Assembly (NCBI GenBank): GCA_900317325.1 | Contig: ONGE01000036.1 | Span: forward strand, 1-42,073 | Direction of reading: 5' to 3' | Origin: an uncultured Prevotellaceae bacterium | GTDB lineage: Bacteria; Bacteroidota; Bacteroidia; Bacteroidales; Muribaculaceae | DNA length: 42,073 nt | Shown here: one piece after another, positions 1 through 8,417 of the stretch | Layout: every line of letters begins with the position of its first letter | Numbering within the stretch: position 1 is the stretch's first letter | The notes under the pieces: model-generated | Database searches by the model: none | Seen by the model: the letters and a program-made list of their open reading frames with translations, nothing else | What the model was told of the DNA's origin: nothing | Position numbers and translations under genes: made by a program

Positions 1-361
1 GCACAGTGCCACCTCATTCAAGGTGGGCGACAAGGTCAAGGTGCGCGTCGTCATCAAGACCAACAAGGACATGGACTTCGTCACCATGACCGACGAGCGT
101 GCCGCCTGCTTCGAGCCCGTCGACCAGCTTTCGGGCTACCGCAGCGAGGACAACACCTGGTTCTACCAGGAGACCAAGGACACCCAGACCAACGTGTTCG
201 TGAACAGCCTTGACAAGGGCACGCACATCATCGGCTACGATGTGTGGGTGACCAACCCCGGCGAATTCACCTCGGGCATCGCCACAATCCAGTGCCAGTA
301 TGCCCCGCAGCTGAGTGCCCACAGCGCCGGCAAGACCATCACGGTCGACCAGAAAGAATAG
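1..361 (+). CDS. Alpha-2-macroglobulin family protein, C-terminal fragment
   Basis: The reading frame is open at the left edge (frame from base 2) and stops at 359-361, so only about the last 119 residues are present. They read as the C-terminal receptor-binding-like region of bacterial alpha-2-macroglobulins: MTDERAACFEPVDQLSGY, then a tyrosine-rich strand, then KGTHIIGYDVWVTNPGEF and GIATIQCQYAPQLSAHS, all characteristic of this end of the family. Such proteins are large envelope-associated protease traps. The thioester region, if present, lies outside the window. A strong hairpin terminator follows within 30 bases, so this is the last gene of its transcript. The family call is confident; the subtype cannot be given. 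Confidence 0.85.
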   Translation, partial: HSATSFKVGDKVKVRVVIKTNKDMDFVTMTDERAACFEPVDQLSGYRSEDNTWFYQETKDTQTNVFVNSLDKGTHIIGYDVWVTNPGEFTSGIATIQCQYAPQLSAHSAGKTITVDQKE

Positions 362-385
362 GAGCATCACCCGGCATCAACCACA

Positions 386-430
386 ACGGTCAGCATGGCA
401 ACGCCGCCATGTTGACCGTTTTTCTTTTTC
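386..430 (+). terminator. Rho-independent terminator after the A2M-like gene
   Basis: A 14-bp stem (386-399 with 406-419, one G-T pair) and a short loop are followed by a T-rich run from 419. It sits 25 bases after the stop codon. Confidence 0.85.
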
Positions 431-650
431 TGCAATGATCAAGAAAGCAAGAAAAAAAACACAAAAAATGACTGGGAAAAGCAAGAAAACAAATTACAAA
501 TACTCAACTTGCATTTGTATTTTTGTTTCGCTATAAAACAAGTACTTAACTAATATTTGGGTAAAATTTTGACAAATTTTTGGTCACAAAAACGACAATA
601 CCTGCAAATAAAATCCCAGAAATTCATAATCGGGCAAGTACAGCATAGAC

Positions 651-880
651 TAATTTTGCAGCGTCAATAACATTTCTCCAAATTCTTATTGATAATTCTT
701 AGGTTCACCTTGTGTGACCTAACCCTCATAACGAAACAAAATAAAAAATATAATCTTTTGATGGTAGTTAATGTTGATTAAATGATTAAACTGGCCTTAT
801 TCTAATCCTATCATTAAACGCAAGCAATAAAAAACATGAGAATTACGGCGTCTGCGCGAGCAGATGCCGTTTTTTTATTG
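651..880 (+). ncRNA. Candidate small RNA or leader in the pfkA upstream gap
   Basis: The 520-base gap 431-950 has no credible gene. A TAATTTTG box (651-658) fits the Bacteroidetes -7 consensus, although no clear -33 box is seen. A hairpin (about 701-722, AGGTTCAC/GTGACCT) lies in the middle. An intrinsic terminator (846-877: 11-bp stem, GCGA loop, T7) ends the unit just before the pfkA promoter. Together these would give a transcript of about 215 nt. No known RNA family was recognised; 6S RNA was considered but the fold was not demonstrated. Confidence 0.35.
846..880 (+). terminator. Intrinsic terminator upstream of pfkA
   Basis: ACGGCGTCTGC pairs with GCAGATGCCGT around a GCGA tetraloop, followed by seven Ts. 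It cannot serve pfkA, whose promoter overlaps the T tract, so it ends something transcribed from upstream. Confidence 0.75.
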
Positions 881-908
881 CTCTGCAATAAAAATATCAT
901 TACCTTTG
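878..908 (+). promoter_or_regulatory. pfkA promoter
   Basis: TTG (878-880), a 20-base spacer and TACCTTTG (901-908) match the Bacteroidetes housekeeping promoter. The predicted start of transcription is about 35 bases before the pfkA ATG. Confidence 0.7.
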
Positions 909-950
909 CAGGCAGAACAATATATTCATAACCCAAAAAAACGAAGTAAT

Positions 951-1931
951 ATGGCAGCCATCAAGACTATCGGCTTACTGACCTCGGGCGGTGACGCACC
1001 GGGAATGAATGCAGCCATCCGCGCGGTGACCCGCTCGGCAATCTACAATGGATTTAAGGTAAAAGGCATCTACAGGGGCTACAAGGGTCTCGTAGAGAAT
1101 GAAATCGTTGACTTGAAGACCCAGAACGTCTCCAATATCATCCATCACGGTGGAACCATCCTCAAGACGGCACGCTGCAAGGAGTTCAAGACTGCTGAAG
1201 GGCGTCAAATCGCCTATGAGAACATCAAGAAGCACGGCATCGATGCTCTGGTGGTCATCGGAGGCGACGGTTCGCTGAGCGGTGCCCGCTTATTTGCCAG
1301 CGAGTTTGACTTTCCCATCGTGGGACTGCCCGGAACCATCGACAATGACCTGAGCGGCACCGACCACACCATCGGCTATGATACCGCTCTGAACACGATC
1401 ATGTGGTGTGTGGACCGTATTCGCGACACTGCCAGCAGCCACGAACGCCTGTTCTTTATCGAAGTGATGGGCCGGGAGGCCGGATTCCTTGCGCTGAACG
1501 GTGCCCTGGCAAGCGGAGCCGAGGCGGCCATTATCCCTGAGATCTCGACCGAGGTCGATCAGTTGGCCGAGCTGATTGAGAGAGGCTTCCGCAAGAGCAA
1601 GAATTCATCGATTGTACTCGTTGCCGAGAGCCCTGTCACCGGTGGCGCGATGGGCCTGGCCGAACGCGTGAACAAGGAGTTCCCGCAATATGACGTGCGC
1701 GTGACCATCCTGGGTCACCTGCAACGCGGCGGAAGCCCCACAGCCCAAGACCGCATCCTGGCCTCACGCATGGGTGCAGCAGCCATCGATGCGCTGATGG
1801 AGGGTCAACGCAACATCATGATCGGTGACGATGACGAGAAAATCGTGTATGTACCGTTCTCCAAGGCCATCCGCAAGGACAAGCCCATCGACCGCGACTT
1901 GCTTGAGACACTCAAGCGCCTATCGGTCTGA
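951..1931 (+). CDS. pfkA: ATP-dependent 6-phosphofructokinase
   Basis: A 326-aa protein, close to the E. coli PfkA length, that phosphorylates fructose-6-phosphate to fructose-1,6-bisphosphate in glycolysis. Visible motifs: N-terminal [16 protein letters not shown] (residues 9-24) for nucleotide binding; GGDGS (104-108), whose glycine pattern is that of ATP-using rather than pyrophosphate-using enzymes; PGTIDND (127-133) with catalytic Asp131; and [12 protein letters not shown] for the sugar-phosphate site. The ATG at 951 was chosen because the preceding in-frame codons overlap the promoter and are not conserved in the family. It is monocistronic, and its stop is 9 bases from the stop of a convergent gene, with no terminator visible between them. 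Confidence 0.95.
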   Translation: MAAIKTIGLLTSGGDAPGMNAAIRAVTRSAIYNGFKVKGIYRGYKGLVENEIVDLKTQNVSNIIHHGGTILKTARCKEFKTAEGRQIAYENIKKHGIDALVVIGGDGSLSGARLFASEFDFPIVGLPGTIDNDLSGTDHTIGYDTALNTIMWCVDRIRDTASSHERLFFIEVMGREAGFLALNGALASGAEAAIIPEISTEVDQLAELIERGFRKSKNSSIVLVAESPVTGGAMGLAERVNKEFPQYDVRVTILGHLQRGGSPTAQDRILASRMGAAAIDALMEGQRNIMIGDDDEKIVYVPFSKAIRKDKPIDRDLLETLKRLSV

Positions 1932-1940
1932 CACCTTAAT

Positions 1941-2234
1941 TTAATAATTATAGTCCACGCATGCGCGCATCCGCTTCACGTCTTTGATGATAGCGGCTGC
2001 GGCAACGTGTGCGGGGTGCTTGGCGTAGATAGCCACGTCGTCCATAGTGGGGACAATGGCTGTCAGGACGATGTCCCAGTCCTCGCCGGGATTCTCGTTA
2101 AGCCCCACCTCAATGCTCTGCAGCACGTCAATCTGGGCGGGCAAGGCTTCAAGGGCTTGCTTGAAGCGCAACGCAGTCTCGCGCCTCAACTCATCAGAGC
2201 CCTGCAGTTGAAACATCACAATGTGTTTGGTCAT
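1941..2234 (-). CDS. Dabb-domain (stress-responsive alpha/beta barrel) protein
   Basis: A 97-aa protein opening TKHIVMFQLQG, with FKQALEALPAQIDVLQSIEVGLNENP and HPAHVAAAAIIKDV, the pattern of Dabb-family dimeric alpha/beta barrels: an N-terminal His-bearing strand, a VG..N..P turn, and a terminal Y..HP.H helix. Family members are small cytosolic proteins of mostly unknown function. It stands alone on the minus strand, converging with pfkA. The region upstream of its start (2240-2335) is made of short degenerate repeats, so its promoter could not be identified. Confidence 0.8.
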   Translation of the reverse strand: MTKHIVMFQLQGSDELRRETALRFKQALEALPAQIDVLQSIEVGLNENPGEDWDIVLTAIVPTMDDVAIYAKHPAHVAAAAIIKDVKRMRACVDYNY

Positions 2235-2244
2235 AATAATATAG

Positions 2245-2335
2245 TTTAGAGTGTAGAGTGTAGTGTTTATTCTTGTTAATGACGGCTTTAAGGACCCTAA
2301 GGTCTTTAAGGACTTTAAAGTCGTTAGAAAGATGG
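2245..2335. repeat. Low-complexity degenerate intergenic repeats
   Basis: Two short repeat tracts adjoin: AGAGTGTAG-type units (about 2248-2266), then TTTAAGGAC/CTAAGGTC/TTTAAGGAC/TTTAAAGTC units (about 2288-2325). They lie between the Dabb start and the rplI terminator. A similar but different tract occurs at 17385-17430. Confidence 0.6.
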
Positions 2336-2340
2336 AGTTA

Positions 2341-2381
2341 TAAAAGAAGACACCAGCCTTGTGGAGAGGGCTGGTGTCTTC
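2341..2381 (-). terminator. Terminator of the rpsF-rpsR-rplI operon
   Basis: A perfect 13-bp stem (2346-2358 with 2369-2381) is followed, on the minus strand, by TTTTA. It lies 21 bases beyond the rplI stop codon. Confidence 0.85.
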
Positions 2382-2401
2382 ATCATTATCATGTTGTTTT
2401 A

Positions 2402-2995
2402 TTACTCAGCAACGGGAGCCTCCTCGGCGGGAGCCTCGGCGTCCTCAGCCTCCTCAGCGCCTTCCTCGGCAGCCTTAGCGGCAGCGAGAGCAGCCTGGTG
2501 AGCAGCCTCCTCGGCCTTGCGAGCAGCGCGCTCGGCGGCGAGTTCCTCGGCGTTCTCGGCGATCACCTCAAAGGGGATCTCGACGGCAACTTCCTTGTGC
2601 AGGCGAACGATACCGGTGTACTTGCCCGGGGTCTTGATGCTCTCGTGAACGCTCACGATCTTGCGGTCAACATTGTGACCAGCGGCGAGCAGAGCCTCGT
2701 GTACCTGAGCGGCGCCTACCGAACCGTAGATGGTGCCCGTGGGGCTGACCTTAACGGGGATGGTGAGCGATACGCCCTCAAATGCCTTGGCAGCCTCCTC
2801 GGCATCGGCTTTCACCTTAGCCAGCTTGTGAGCCTGCTGACGCAGATTCTCGGCATGCACCTTCAGTGCGCTGGGGGTAGCCAGAATGGCCTTGCCCTGA
2901 GGGATGAGATAGTTGCGGCCATAGCCGTTCTTCACTTCCACAACGTCGTTCTTGAAACCAAGATTGACGATATCTTCTTTCAATATAATCTTCAT
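2402..2995 (-). CDS. rplI: 50S ribosomal protein L9 with acidic C-terminal extension
   Basis: A 197-aa protein starting MKIILKEDIVNLGFKNDVV, the canonical L9 N-terminal rRNA-binding domain, with YGRNYLIPQGKA, a central helix and the C-terminal domain ending near residue 150 (VEIPFEVIAENAEE). L9 is usually about 150 residues; here roughly 45 extra Ala/Glu-rich residues follow, ending APAEEAPVAE. The start is well supported by the AGGAGG at 3004-3009 on the minus strand, an unusually strong Shine-Dalgarno for this group. It is the last gene of the rpsF-rpsR-rplI operon. Confidence 0.96.
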   Translation of the reverse strand: MKIILKEDIVNLGFKNDVVEVKNGYGRNYLIPQGKAILATPSALKVHAENLRQQAHKLAKVKADAEEAAKAFEGVSLTIPVKVSPTGTIYGSVGAAQVHEALLAAGHNVDRKIVSVHESIKTPGKYTGIVRLHKEVAVEIPFEVIAENAEELAAERAARKAEEAAHQAALAAAKAAEEGAEEAEDAEAPAEEAPVAE

Positions 2996-3026
2996 AATTG
3001 TTTCCTCCTTTGTGTAATCGTGTTGT

Positions 3027-3314
3027 TTATTTCATCAAGTCGGTCACATAGGGCAGCAATGCCAGATGACGGGCACGCTTCACAGCCTTTGCCACGCGGC
3101 GCTGGAACTTCAGCGAGGTACCGGTGATGCGGCGGGGCAGGATCTTGCCTTGCTCATTGAGGAACTTCTTCAAGAAATCGGGATCCTTGTAGTCGATGTA
3201 CTTGATACCGCTGCGTTTGAAACGGCAGTATTTCTTCTTACGGTTGTCAACTGACAGCGGAGTCAGATAACGGATTTCACCCTGGTTGTTGGGTCTCATT
3301 TGTTCTTGTGCCAT
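3027..3314 (-). CDS. rpsR: 30S ribosomal protein S18
   Basis: A 95-aa protein with the S18 signature: [42 protein letters not shown] in pieces, then [24 protein letters not shown]18 binds S6 on the platform of the small subunit, and its gene lies directly between rpsF and rplI, the standard bacterial order. The N-terminal 20 residues ([20 protein letters not shown]) are a lineage-specific extension. Translated from the ATG at 3312-3314 after a GGAAG ribosome-binding site. Confidence 0.96.
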   Translation of the reverse strand: MAQEQMRPNNQGEIRYLTPLSVDNRKKKYCRFKRSGIKYIDYKDPDFLKKFLNEQGKILPRRITGTSLKFQRRVAKAVKRARHLALLPYVTDLMK

Positions 3315-3356
3315 AGTTTTTACTTCCTTGAATAATTAAGTTTAACTGTTTGGTTT

Positions 3357-3797
3357 TTATGCCTCGGCAACAGGAGCTTCGGCAGCGGGGGCCTCATCTA
3401 CTACGGGAGCAGCCTCAACGGGAGCAGCCTCGGCGGCAGCCTCCTGAGCGGCACGCTCTTCCAATTTGGCCTTGCGCACGGCGCGACGCTTAACAGCGTA
3501 CTCGGCAGCGTACTTGTCCAGACGGAAGGTGAGGAAACGGATCACCTTCTCATCGCGGCGGAAAGCGGTTTCCAGCTTTGCAACGATGGTGGGCTCGCCC
3601 TCAAACTCAATCAGGGTGTAAAAACCAGTGTTCTTGTTCTCGATGGGATATGCGAGCTTGCGCAGTCCCCAGTTCTCTTCGTTCTCGATGGTGGCACCGT
3701 TGTCGGTGAGCACGCTCTTGAACTTTTCTACCGTTTCCTTCATCTGATCATCAGACAAAACGGGAGTCAAAATGAAAACGGTTTCGTACTTGTTCAT
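3357..3797 (-). CDS. rpsF: 30S ribosomal protein S6 with Ala/Pro/Glu tail
   Basis: A 146-aa protein whose first ~105 residues are the S6 ferredoxin-like fold: [41 protein letters not shown], and the [17 protein letters not shown] segment. The remaining 35-40 residues are almost only Ala, Pro, Glu and Val ([13 protein letters not shown]-like). First gene of its operon, with a well-formed promoter 50 bases upstream. The tail composition resembles that on L9 two genes downstream. Confidence 0.96.
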   Translation of the reverse strand: MNKYETVFILTPVLSDDQMKETVEKFKSVLTDNGATIENEENWGLRKLAYPIENKNTGFYTLIEFEGEPTIVAKLETAFRRDEKVIRFLTFRLDKYAAEYAVKRRAVRKAKLEERAAQEAAAEAAPVEAAPVVDEAPAAEAPVAEA

Positions 3798-3846
3798 AAA
3801 TCGTTAAAAATAAGTTGATTAATAAATGTTGCGCTAAAAAGCGGGG

Positions 3847-3876
3847 CAAAGTTACAACAATATTTTGAATTGACAA
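3847..3876 (-). promoter_or_regulatory. Promoter of the rpsF operon
   Basis: On the minus strand TTG (3874-3876), exactly 19 bases, then TAACTTTG (3847-3854): a near-ideal Bacteroidetes promoter about 50 bases upstream of the rpsF ATG. Confidence 0.8.
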
Positions 3877-3954
3877 TGATTTCCGCCATTTTTCTCCCCA
3901 AAATCAGTTTTTTGAGGAAGAAAAACGGCGGATAGGCAGTTATCGGGACAGCGG

Positions 3955-4416
3955 CTAGCGGCGCCCCAGGGCGATGTCGATGACGCGGATGTATTCCTGC
4001 TGGGGATAGAGGCCGATGACGCTCTTGGGCTCGCCCTGCATGGGGCAGATGAGCAGGAAGGGGATGCTGCGTATCTGGAACACGTCGGCGATATCGCTGT
4101 TCTCATCGACGTCGATGCGGTAGAAGTCCACCTCGCCCTTATAGTGTTGGGCAACCTGGCGCAACACGGGCGCCAAGCGCTTGCAGGGCTGGCACCAATC
4201 GGCACAGAAGTCCACCACAACGGGGCGCGGACTGCGCATCACCCATTCATATTCTTTATAGTCGGCTATGAGTTCCTTGAACTGTTCCTGAGTGATGGTG
4301 TGTACGGTATAGACGGTATCAGGGTTTGGCTCAACGTTGTCATAGGCATAGCGCTGAGCGCTGGCGCTGAAAGCCAGCGCCAGCGTGAACAGCACAAAAA
4401 ACAGTATTTTCTTCAT
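3955..4416 (-). CDS. Thioredoxin-family protein, exported
   Basis: A 153-aa protein with a cleavable signal peptide (MKKILFFVLFTLALAFSASA) and a thioredoxin domain carrying FCADWCQPCKRLAP (WCQPC at 74-78). It is followed by VDFYRIDVDENSDIADVFQIRSIPF, where the Pro of the cis-proline loop is present. It should act as a periplasmic thiol:disulfide oxidoreductase. The reading frame extends 11 codons upstream, but the ATG at 4414-4416 starts a clean signal peptide and was chosen. It lies 35 bases downstream of the DUF4301 gene on the same strand and may be cotranscribed with it. Confidence 0.88.
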   Translation of the reverse strand: MKKILFFVLFTLALAFSASAQRYAYDNVEPNPDTVYTVHTITQEQFKELIADYKEYEWVMRSPRPVVVDFCADWCQPCKRLAPVLRQVAQHYKGEVDFYRIDVDENSDIADVFQIRSIPFLLICPMQGEPKSVIGLYPQQEYIRVIDIALGRR

Positions 4417-4451
4417 TTGTTGATATCGGTTCTCAGGCGAGGGACGCAATT

Positions 4452-5975
4452 TTACTGATGCGCCTTGCGCAGCAGGTCGTTAACGGTCTTGACAGGGTTG
4501 AAGGTGTCGATGGGCACTTCGATGAAGATGGTGTTCCAGTTGCTCATTGAGCCGTTCCACAATCCGGGCAGCTCCAGGGCCTTGATGTCCACTCCGTCCT
4601 TGCTCTTGATGCTGATGAAGCCGGTCTCTTGATCGACAAACTTGCGCAGGTCGAACTTGATGCCCTTGTAATCCTTGATGTAGCACACCAGATCCACGGG
4701 ATTGAAGTGGGTGCCGCTCTTCATCATCTCGACGGCGGCTGCATCGTCGGGGTTGATCTGCGCCGACTCAAGAATCTGAGGCGAGGCCGAGCCGTCGGCG
4801 TTATATGCCAGATAGGGGCCGCCACCGGGCTCTCCCTCGTTGGGCACGACGCCACACACGCGGATGGGCCTGTTGAACTTGTCGCGCAACCAGGTTGCCA
4901 GTGCCGCGTCGTCCATGCCGTCGGTGGCCTTGTCGCTGATGCACAGGGTCTGCTGGGCATAACGCAACATAGCCTTGAGATCGCCGGCCTTGAGATCGCC
5001 CTTGTCGAGCATCTCGAGGTATTTCTTCAATTGGCGCTGCACCATGACGAGGTAGCCGCCGATGATCTTCTTGAAACGGGTGCTGACGCTGCGCAGGCGC
5101 AGGGGTACCACATTGTCCACGTTCTTGATGAACACGACGTCGGCATCGCGCTCGTTGAGGTTCTCGAGCAAGGCTCCGTGTCCGGCGGGACGGAACAGCA
5201 GGTTGCCCTTTGTGTCACGGTAGGGCGTGTTGTCCATGTTGACGGCGATGGTGTCGGTCGAGGCCTTCTGCTCGCTGAGGGAGATGTCGTATTTCACGCC
5301 CCACACTTTCTCCATCAGGGGCACCTTGGCCTTGATGAGGCGTTCAAAACCCGCACGGTGCTCAGGTGAAACCGTGAAGTGGATGCTCACGCGACGATCG
5401 CGGTCGGCAGCATACTGAGCTCCCTCCTCGAGATGCTCCTCGAGCGGCGTGTGAACCGTTGCCGCTGCAGCGCGGTGGAACTTGAGCAACCCCTTGGGAA
5501 GCGAACCATAGTTCATGCCCTCGGGCAACAACAAGGCCTTGAGCACGTCGGCATATCGCCCGGCGGCAATCAGCTCACTCACATTGTTCTGGTACAGGCT
5601 CACGCAGGTCTTGTTGAGCTGGGGGAAGAAAGCAAACTGAGTGATGCCCTCAAAGAACTGGCGCTCGAAGTCGGTCTCAGGGGCCGACTTGCCCTCGTTG
5701 ATGAAGGCGAACAGGTTCTTGAACATGCGGCTGGCCGCACCCGAGGCGGGCTGGAATTTCTCTATCGTCGCTCCCCCACCCTGGAACTCCTTCCAGAGCT
5801 TGATGCACTGTGCCTGCTGCTTGGCATCGAGGCGGGTGATGCCATGGCCCACAGTGGCTGCAGCCTCGAGCTTCAGCCACGGGAAACCGGTCTCAAAACG
5901 CTTGAGTTGAGCCTCGATCATGGGCTCGGTGATGCCTTTGGAGGCCATCAGTTTTTTGTCGTTGTCGTTAAGCAT
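4452..5975 (-). CDS. DUF4301 family protein
   Basis: A 507-aa cytosolic protein that reads as the Bacteroidetes DUF4301 family: MLNDNDKKLMASKGIT, FQPASGAASRMFKNLFAF, RVSIHFTVSPEHRAGF, LLFRPAGHGALLENLN and VFIKNVDNVVP. The GGATIEKFQPASGAASRMFK segment, the GHGALLENLN turn and the IKNVDN motif recall nucleotide-sugar pyrophosphorylases (nucleotide loop and uridine-binding NVDN), so a nucleotidyltransferase-like activity is a reasonable inference but not established. It is transcribed divergently from relA; a TAATTTTG box on the minus strand lies about 40 bases before the start. The thioredoxin-like gene follows. Confidence 0.82.
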   Translation of the reverse strand: MLNDNDKKLMASKGITEPMIEAQLKRFETGFPWLKLEAAATVGHGITRLDAKQQAQCIKLWKEFQGGGATIEKFQPASGAASRMFKNLFAFINEGKSAPETDFERQFFEGITQFAFFPQLNKTCVSLYQNNVSELIAAGRYADVLKALLLPEGMNYGSLPKGLLKFHRAAAATVHTPLEEHLEEGAQYAADRDRRVSIHFTVSPEHRAGFERLIKAKVPLMEKVWGVKYDISLSEQKASTDTIAVNMDNTPYRDTKGNLLFRPAGHGALLENLNERDADVVFIKNVDNVVPLRLRSVSTRFKKIIGGYLVMVQRQLKKYLEMLDKGDLKAGDLKAMLRYAQQTLCISDKATDGMDDAALATWLRDKFNRPIRVCGVVPNEGEPGGGPYLAYNADGSASPQILESAQINPDDAAAVEMMKSGTHFNPVDLVCYIKDYKGIKFDLRKFVDQETGFISIKSKDGVDIKALELPGLWNGSMSNWNTIFIEVPIDTFNPVKTVNDLLRKAHQ

Positions 5976-6015
5976 AGCTGTATCGTATTTTGGTTACACG
6001 CGGGTTAAAAACCCC

Positions 6016-6046
6016 CAAAATTACATTTTTAGTCACGTTCTTGCAA
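6016..6046 (-). promoter_or_regulatory. Promoter of the DUF4301 gene
   Basis: Minus-strand TTG (6044-6046), a 20-base spacer and TAATTTTG (6016-6023). Back to back with the relA promoter in a 115-base divergent intergenic region. Confidence 0.6.
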
Positions 6047-6066
6047 GCATATTGCCACAAAAAGAC

Positions 6067-6074
6067 TAAATTTG
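6067..6074 (+). promoter_or_regulatory. relA -7 promoter box
   Basis: TAAATTTG matches TAnnTTTG and ends only 16 bases before the ATG at 6091, predicting a very short leader. The -33 box is weak (TTG at 6041-6043, spacing 23). Confidence 0.5.
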
Positions 6075-6090
6075 CCAAAAAAATTGCTGA

Positions 6091-8310
6091 ATGGCGACAA
6101 TACAGGAATACTTCACGGCCGAGGAAAGGGCCCAATTGCCACGACTCGTCAAGGGCTTGAGCGACAGGCTAGGCAACCAGTTGTCGAGCCGCGACGTCGA
6201 CACGGTGCATGACCTCATTCTGCAGGGCATCACCCGGGCCGGAGTCTTCAAACGCGACCAGTACGGACTGAATCCCGTGATCCGGCACTTGAGGACGGCG
6301 CTCACCTTGTGCGACAGCATCGCCCCCGACCGCACGATGGTCATCGCCACGATGATCTATAACCTGTGCCGCGGCGACTATCTGAACCCTGAACGCGTGC
6401 GTGCGCTCTTCGACGACGACATCGCCCGCGTGGTGCATGGGCTGCTGCATGTGGCTCCGCTGTACAAGAAGCAGGCGGCTGTGGCCGATGAGAATTTCCA
6501 CAAACTGCTGCTCACCTTTGCCGAGGACGTGCGCGTCATCCTCATCATGACCGCCGACCGCCTCGCTCTCATGCGCGCCATCAACCACCACCCCAACGAG
6601 AAATTCGTGCACGAGATTGCCAGCGAGGCCCGCTACCTGTATGCTCCACTGGCCCACAAGCTGGGTCTGTACGCCATCAAGACCGAACTGGAAGACACGT
6701 CTCTCAAGTACCTGAACCGCAAGGTTTTCACCCAAATCGCGCACCGACTGCAGGAGACCAAGCAGGAGCGCGACAAGTATGTCGAAGACTTCATCAAGCC
6801 CATCAACGAGCGCCTCAAGGCCGAAGGGCTGAAATATGAGCTGAAAGGGCGCACCAAGTCCATCAACTCCATCTGGCAGAAGATGCAGAAGCAGGGCGTG
6901 GACCTGAGCGGCATCTATGACCTGTTCGCCATCCGCATCATCCTGGACACCACGCCCAAGGACGAGAAACGAGCCTGCTGGCTCGCCTACTCTATCGTCA
7001 CCGACATCTACAAGGCCAACCCGTCGCGCTTCAAGGACTGGATCACCATCCCCAAGAGCAACGGCTACGAGTCGCTGCACATCACAGTGTACGGTCCTGG
7101 GAACAAATGGGTTGAAGTGCAGATTCGCACCCGACGCATGGACGAAACCGCCGAGCGTGGCGTGGCCGCACACTGGCGCTACAAGGGCATCAAGAGCGAT
7201 GGTGACGTGGACCAGTGGATGAACGATGTGAGACAGATGCTGGAAGCCAGCGGCCACGAGGGACAGATGAACCTGATGCGCAACATGGACACCAACCTGT
7301 ACAACGACGAGGTGTTCGTGTTCACGCCTAAGGGAGACCTCTTCAGGCTGCCGCAGGGAGCCACCATCCTGGACTTCGCGTTCTACATCCACTCACGCGT
7401 GGGCAGCACCTGCATGGGCGGCAAGGTTGACGGCAAGAACCAGAAAATCAATTACCGGCTCAAGAGCGGCGACACGGTCGAAATCATCACCTCGGCCACC
7501 CAGACGCCACGTCTCGACTGGCTCAACATCGCCGTCACCAGCAGAGCCCGCAACAAGATCAAGAACGCCATCAACGAGCGCAAGGCCCGACAGGCCCAAC
7601 TTGCCCGCGAGACCCTGCAACGACGCTTCAAGAACCGCAAGATAGAGCCCGACGACGCCACCCTGGCACGCGTGATAAAAAAGATGGGCTACAAGACCAC
7701 CACCGAGTTCTATGCCGCCATCCAGGAGGATGTCATCGACGTGAACACCGTCGTTGAGCAGTACGAGGAAATCCAGGCCAAGCAAAACGAGGCAGCCACT
7801 ACACGCGGCACAGCCGAGGAGTTTGTCCTGCAACAGCCTGCGGCACAAGAGGAAAGGTTCGACGACGACATCCTGACCATCGGCGACGACGTCAAGGGCG
7901 TGAACTACAAGCTGGCACGATGCTGCAACCCCATCTTCGGCGACCGCATCCAGGGCTTCATCGCCAGCGACGGCGCCATCAAGATTCACCGCTGCGACTG
8001 CAAGAACCTGCTGCACCTCAAGAGCCGCTACCCCTACCGCATCATCCGCACCCGCTGGACGGGCAAAGCCGGCAGCCAGTTCGTTGCCACGCTCAAGGTG
8101 CTGGGGCGCGACGATATCGGCATTGTCGCCTCGATCACCTCGGTCATCAACAAGACCGACAACTGCCTGTTGCGCAGCATCTCGGTCCAGGCCGAGGGTG
8201 GCCTCTTCGAGGGTATGCTCACCGTCAACATCAACAACATCGCCCTGCTCGACGACCTCATCAGGAAAATCCTCAACATCAAGGGCGTCAAGCATGTGGA
8301 ACGACTTTAA
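6091..8310 (+). CDS. relA: RelA/SpoT-family (p)ppGpp synthetase, hydrolase domain degenerate
   Basis: A 739-aa long RSH protein. Domains in order: N-terminal HD-like region (about 30-190); synthetase (about 230-365) with GRTKSINSIWQKM, DWITIPKSNGYESLH and VEVQIRT around catalytic Glu342; TGS (about 410-475, VFVFTPKGDLFRLPQGAT); a Cys-containing linker LARCCNPIFGDRIQG; and a C-terminal ACT domain (about 665-739). In the HD region the expected HD pair is replaced by YN (90-91), and the usual ADRLHNMR reads ADRLALMR (155-162), so (p)ppGpp hydrolysis should be lost while synthesis is kept. This fits a RelA-type monofunctional enzyme, with a bifunctional SpoT presumably elsewhere in the genome. 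Confidence 0.93.
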   Translation: MATIQEYFTAEERAQLPRLVKGLSDRLGNQLSSRDVDTVHDLILQGITRAGVFKRDQYGLNPVIRHLRTALTLCDSIAPDRTMVIATMIYNLCRGDYLNPERVRALFDDDIARVVHGLLHVAPLYKKQAAVADENFHKLLLTFAEDVRVILIMTADRLALMRAINHHPNEKFVHEIASEARYLYAPLAHKLGLYAIKTELEDTSLKYLNRKVFTQIAHRLQETKQERDKYVEDFIKPINERLKAEGLKYELKGRTKSINSIWQKMQKQGVDLSGIYDLFAIRIILDTTPKDEKRACWLAYSIVTDIYKANPSRFKDWITIPKSNGYESLHITVYGPGNKWVEVQIRTRRMDETAERGVAAHWRYKGIKSDGDVDQWMNDVRQMLEASGHEGQMNLMRNMDTNLYNDEVFVFTPKGDLFRLPQGATILDFAFYIHSRVGSTCMGGKVDGKNQKINYRLKSGDTVEIITSATQTPRLDWLNIAVTSRARNKIKNAINERKARQAQLARETLQRRFKNRKIEPDDATLARVIKKMGYKTTTEFYAAIQEDVIDVNTVVEQYEEIQAKQNEAATTRGTAEEFVLQQPAAQEERFDDDILTIGDDVKGVNYKLARCCNPIFGDRIQGFIASDGAIKIHRCDCKNLLHLKSRYPYRIIRTRWTGKAGSQFVATLKVLGRDDIGIVASITSVINKTDNCLLRSISVQAEGGLFEGMLTVNINNIALLDDLIRKILNIKGVKHVERL

Positions 8311-8401
8311 CACGGGAACGTCAACCCAAAATCATCAGTCCAAAACTAAAAAAACAAGAAACCAACGGCCAGAATCTAGTGGTGGTTATCTGAAAAAGTA
8401 T

Positions 8402-8409
8402 TACCTTTG
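8402..8409 (+). promoter_or_regulatory. Promoter box of the exonuclease gene
   Basis: TACCTTTG ends 8 bases before the ATG at 8418, so a transcript from it would be almost leaderless. The -33 region has no clear TTG. Confidence 0.5.
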
Positions 8410-8417
8410 CACCCATC

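Noticed and set aside
2273-3127. Plus-strand frame across rplI
   Set aside because: Covers the ribosomal L9 and part of S18 genes in antisense; not coding.
6169-7392. Long antisense reading frame opposite relA
   Set aside because: Arises from codon bias of the high-GC relA gene; no start context, promoter or family features, whereas the plus strand carries all RSH motifs.
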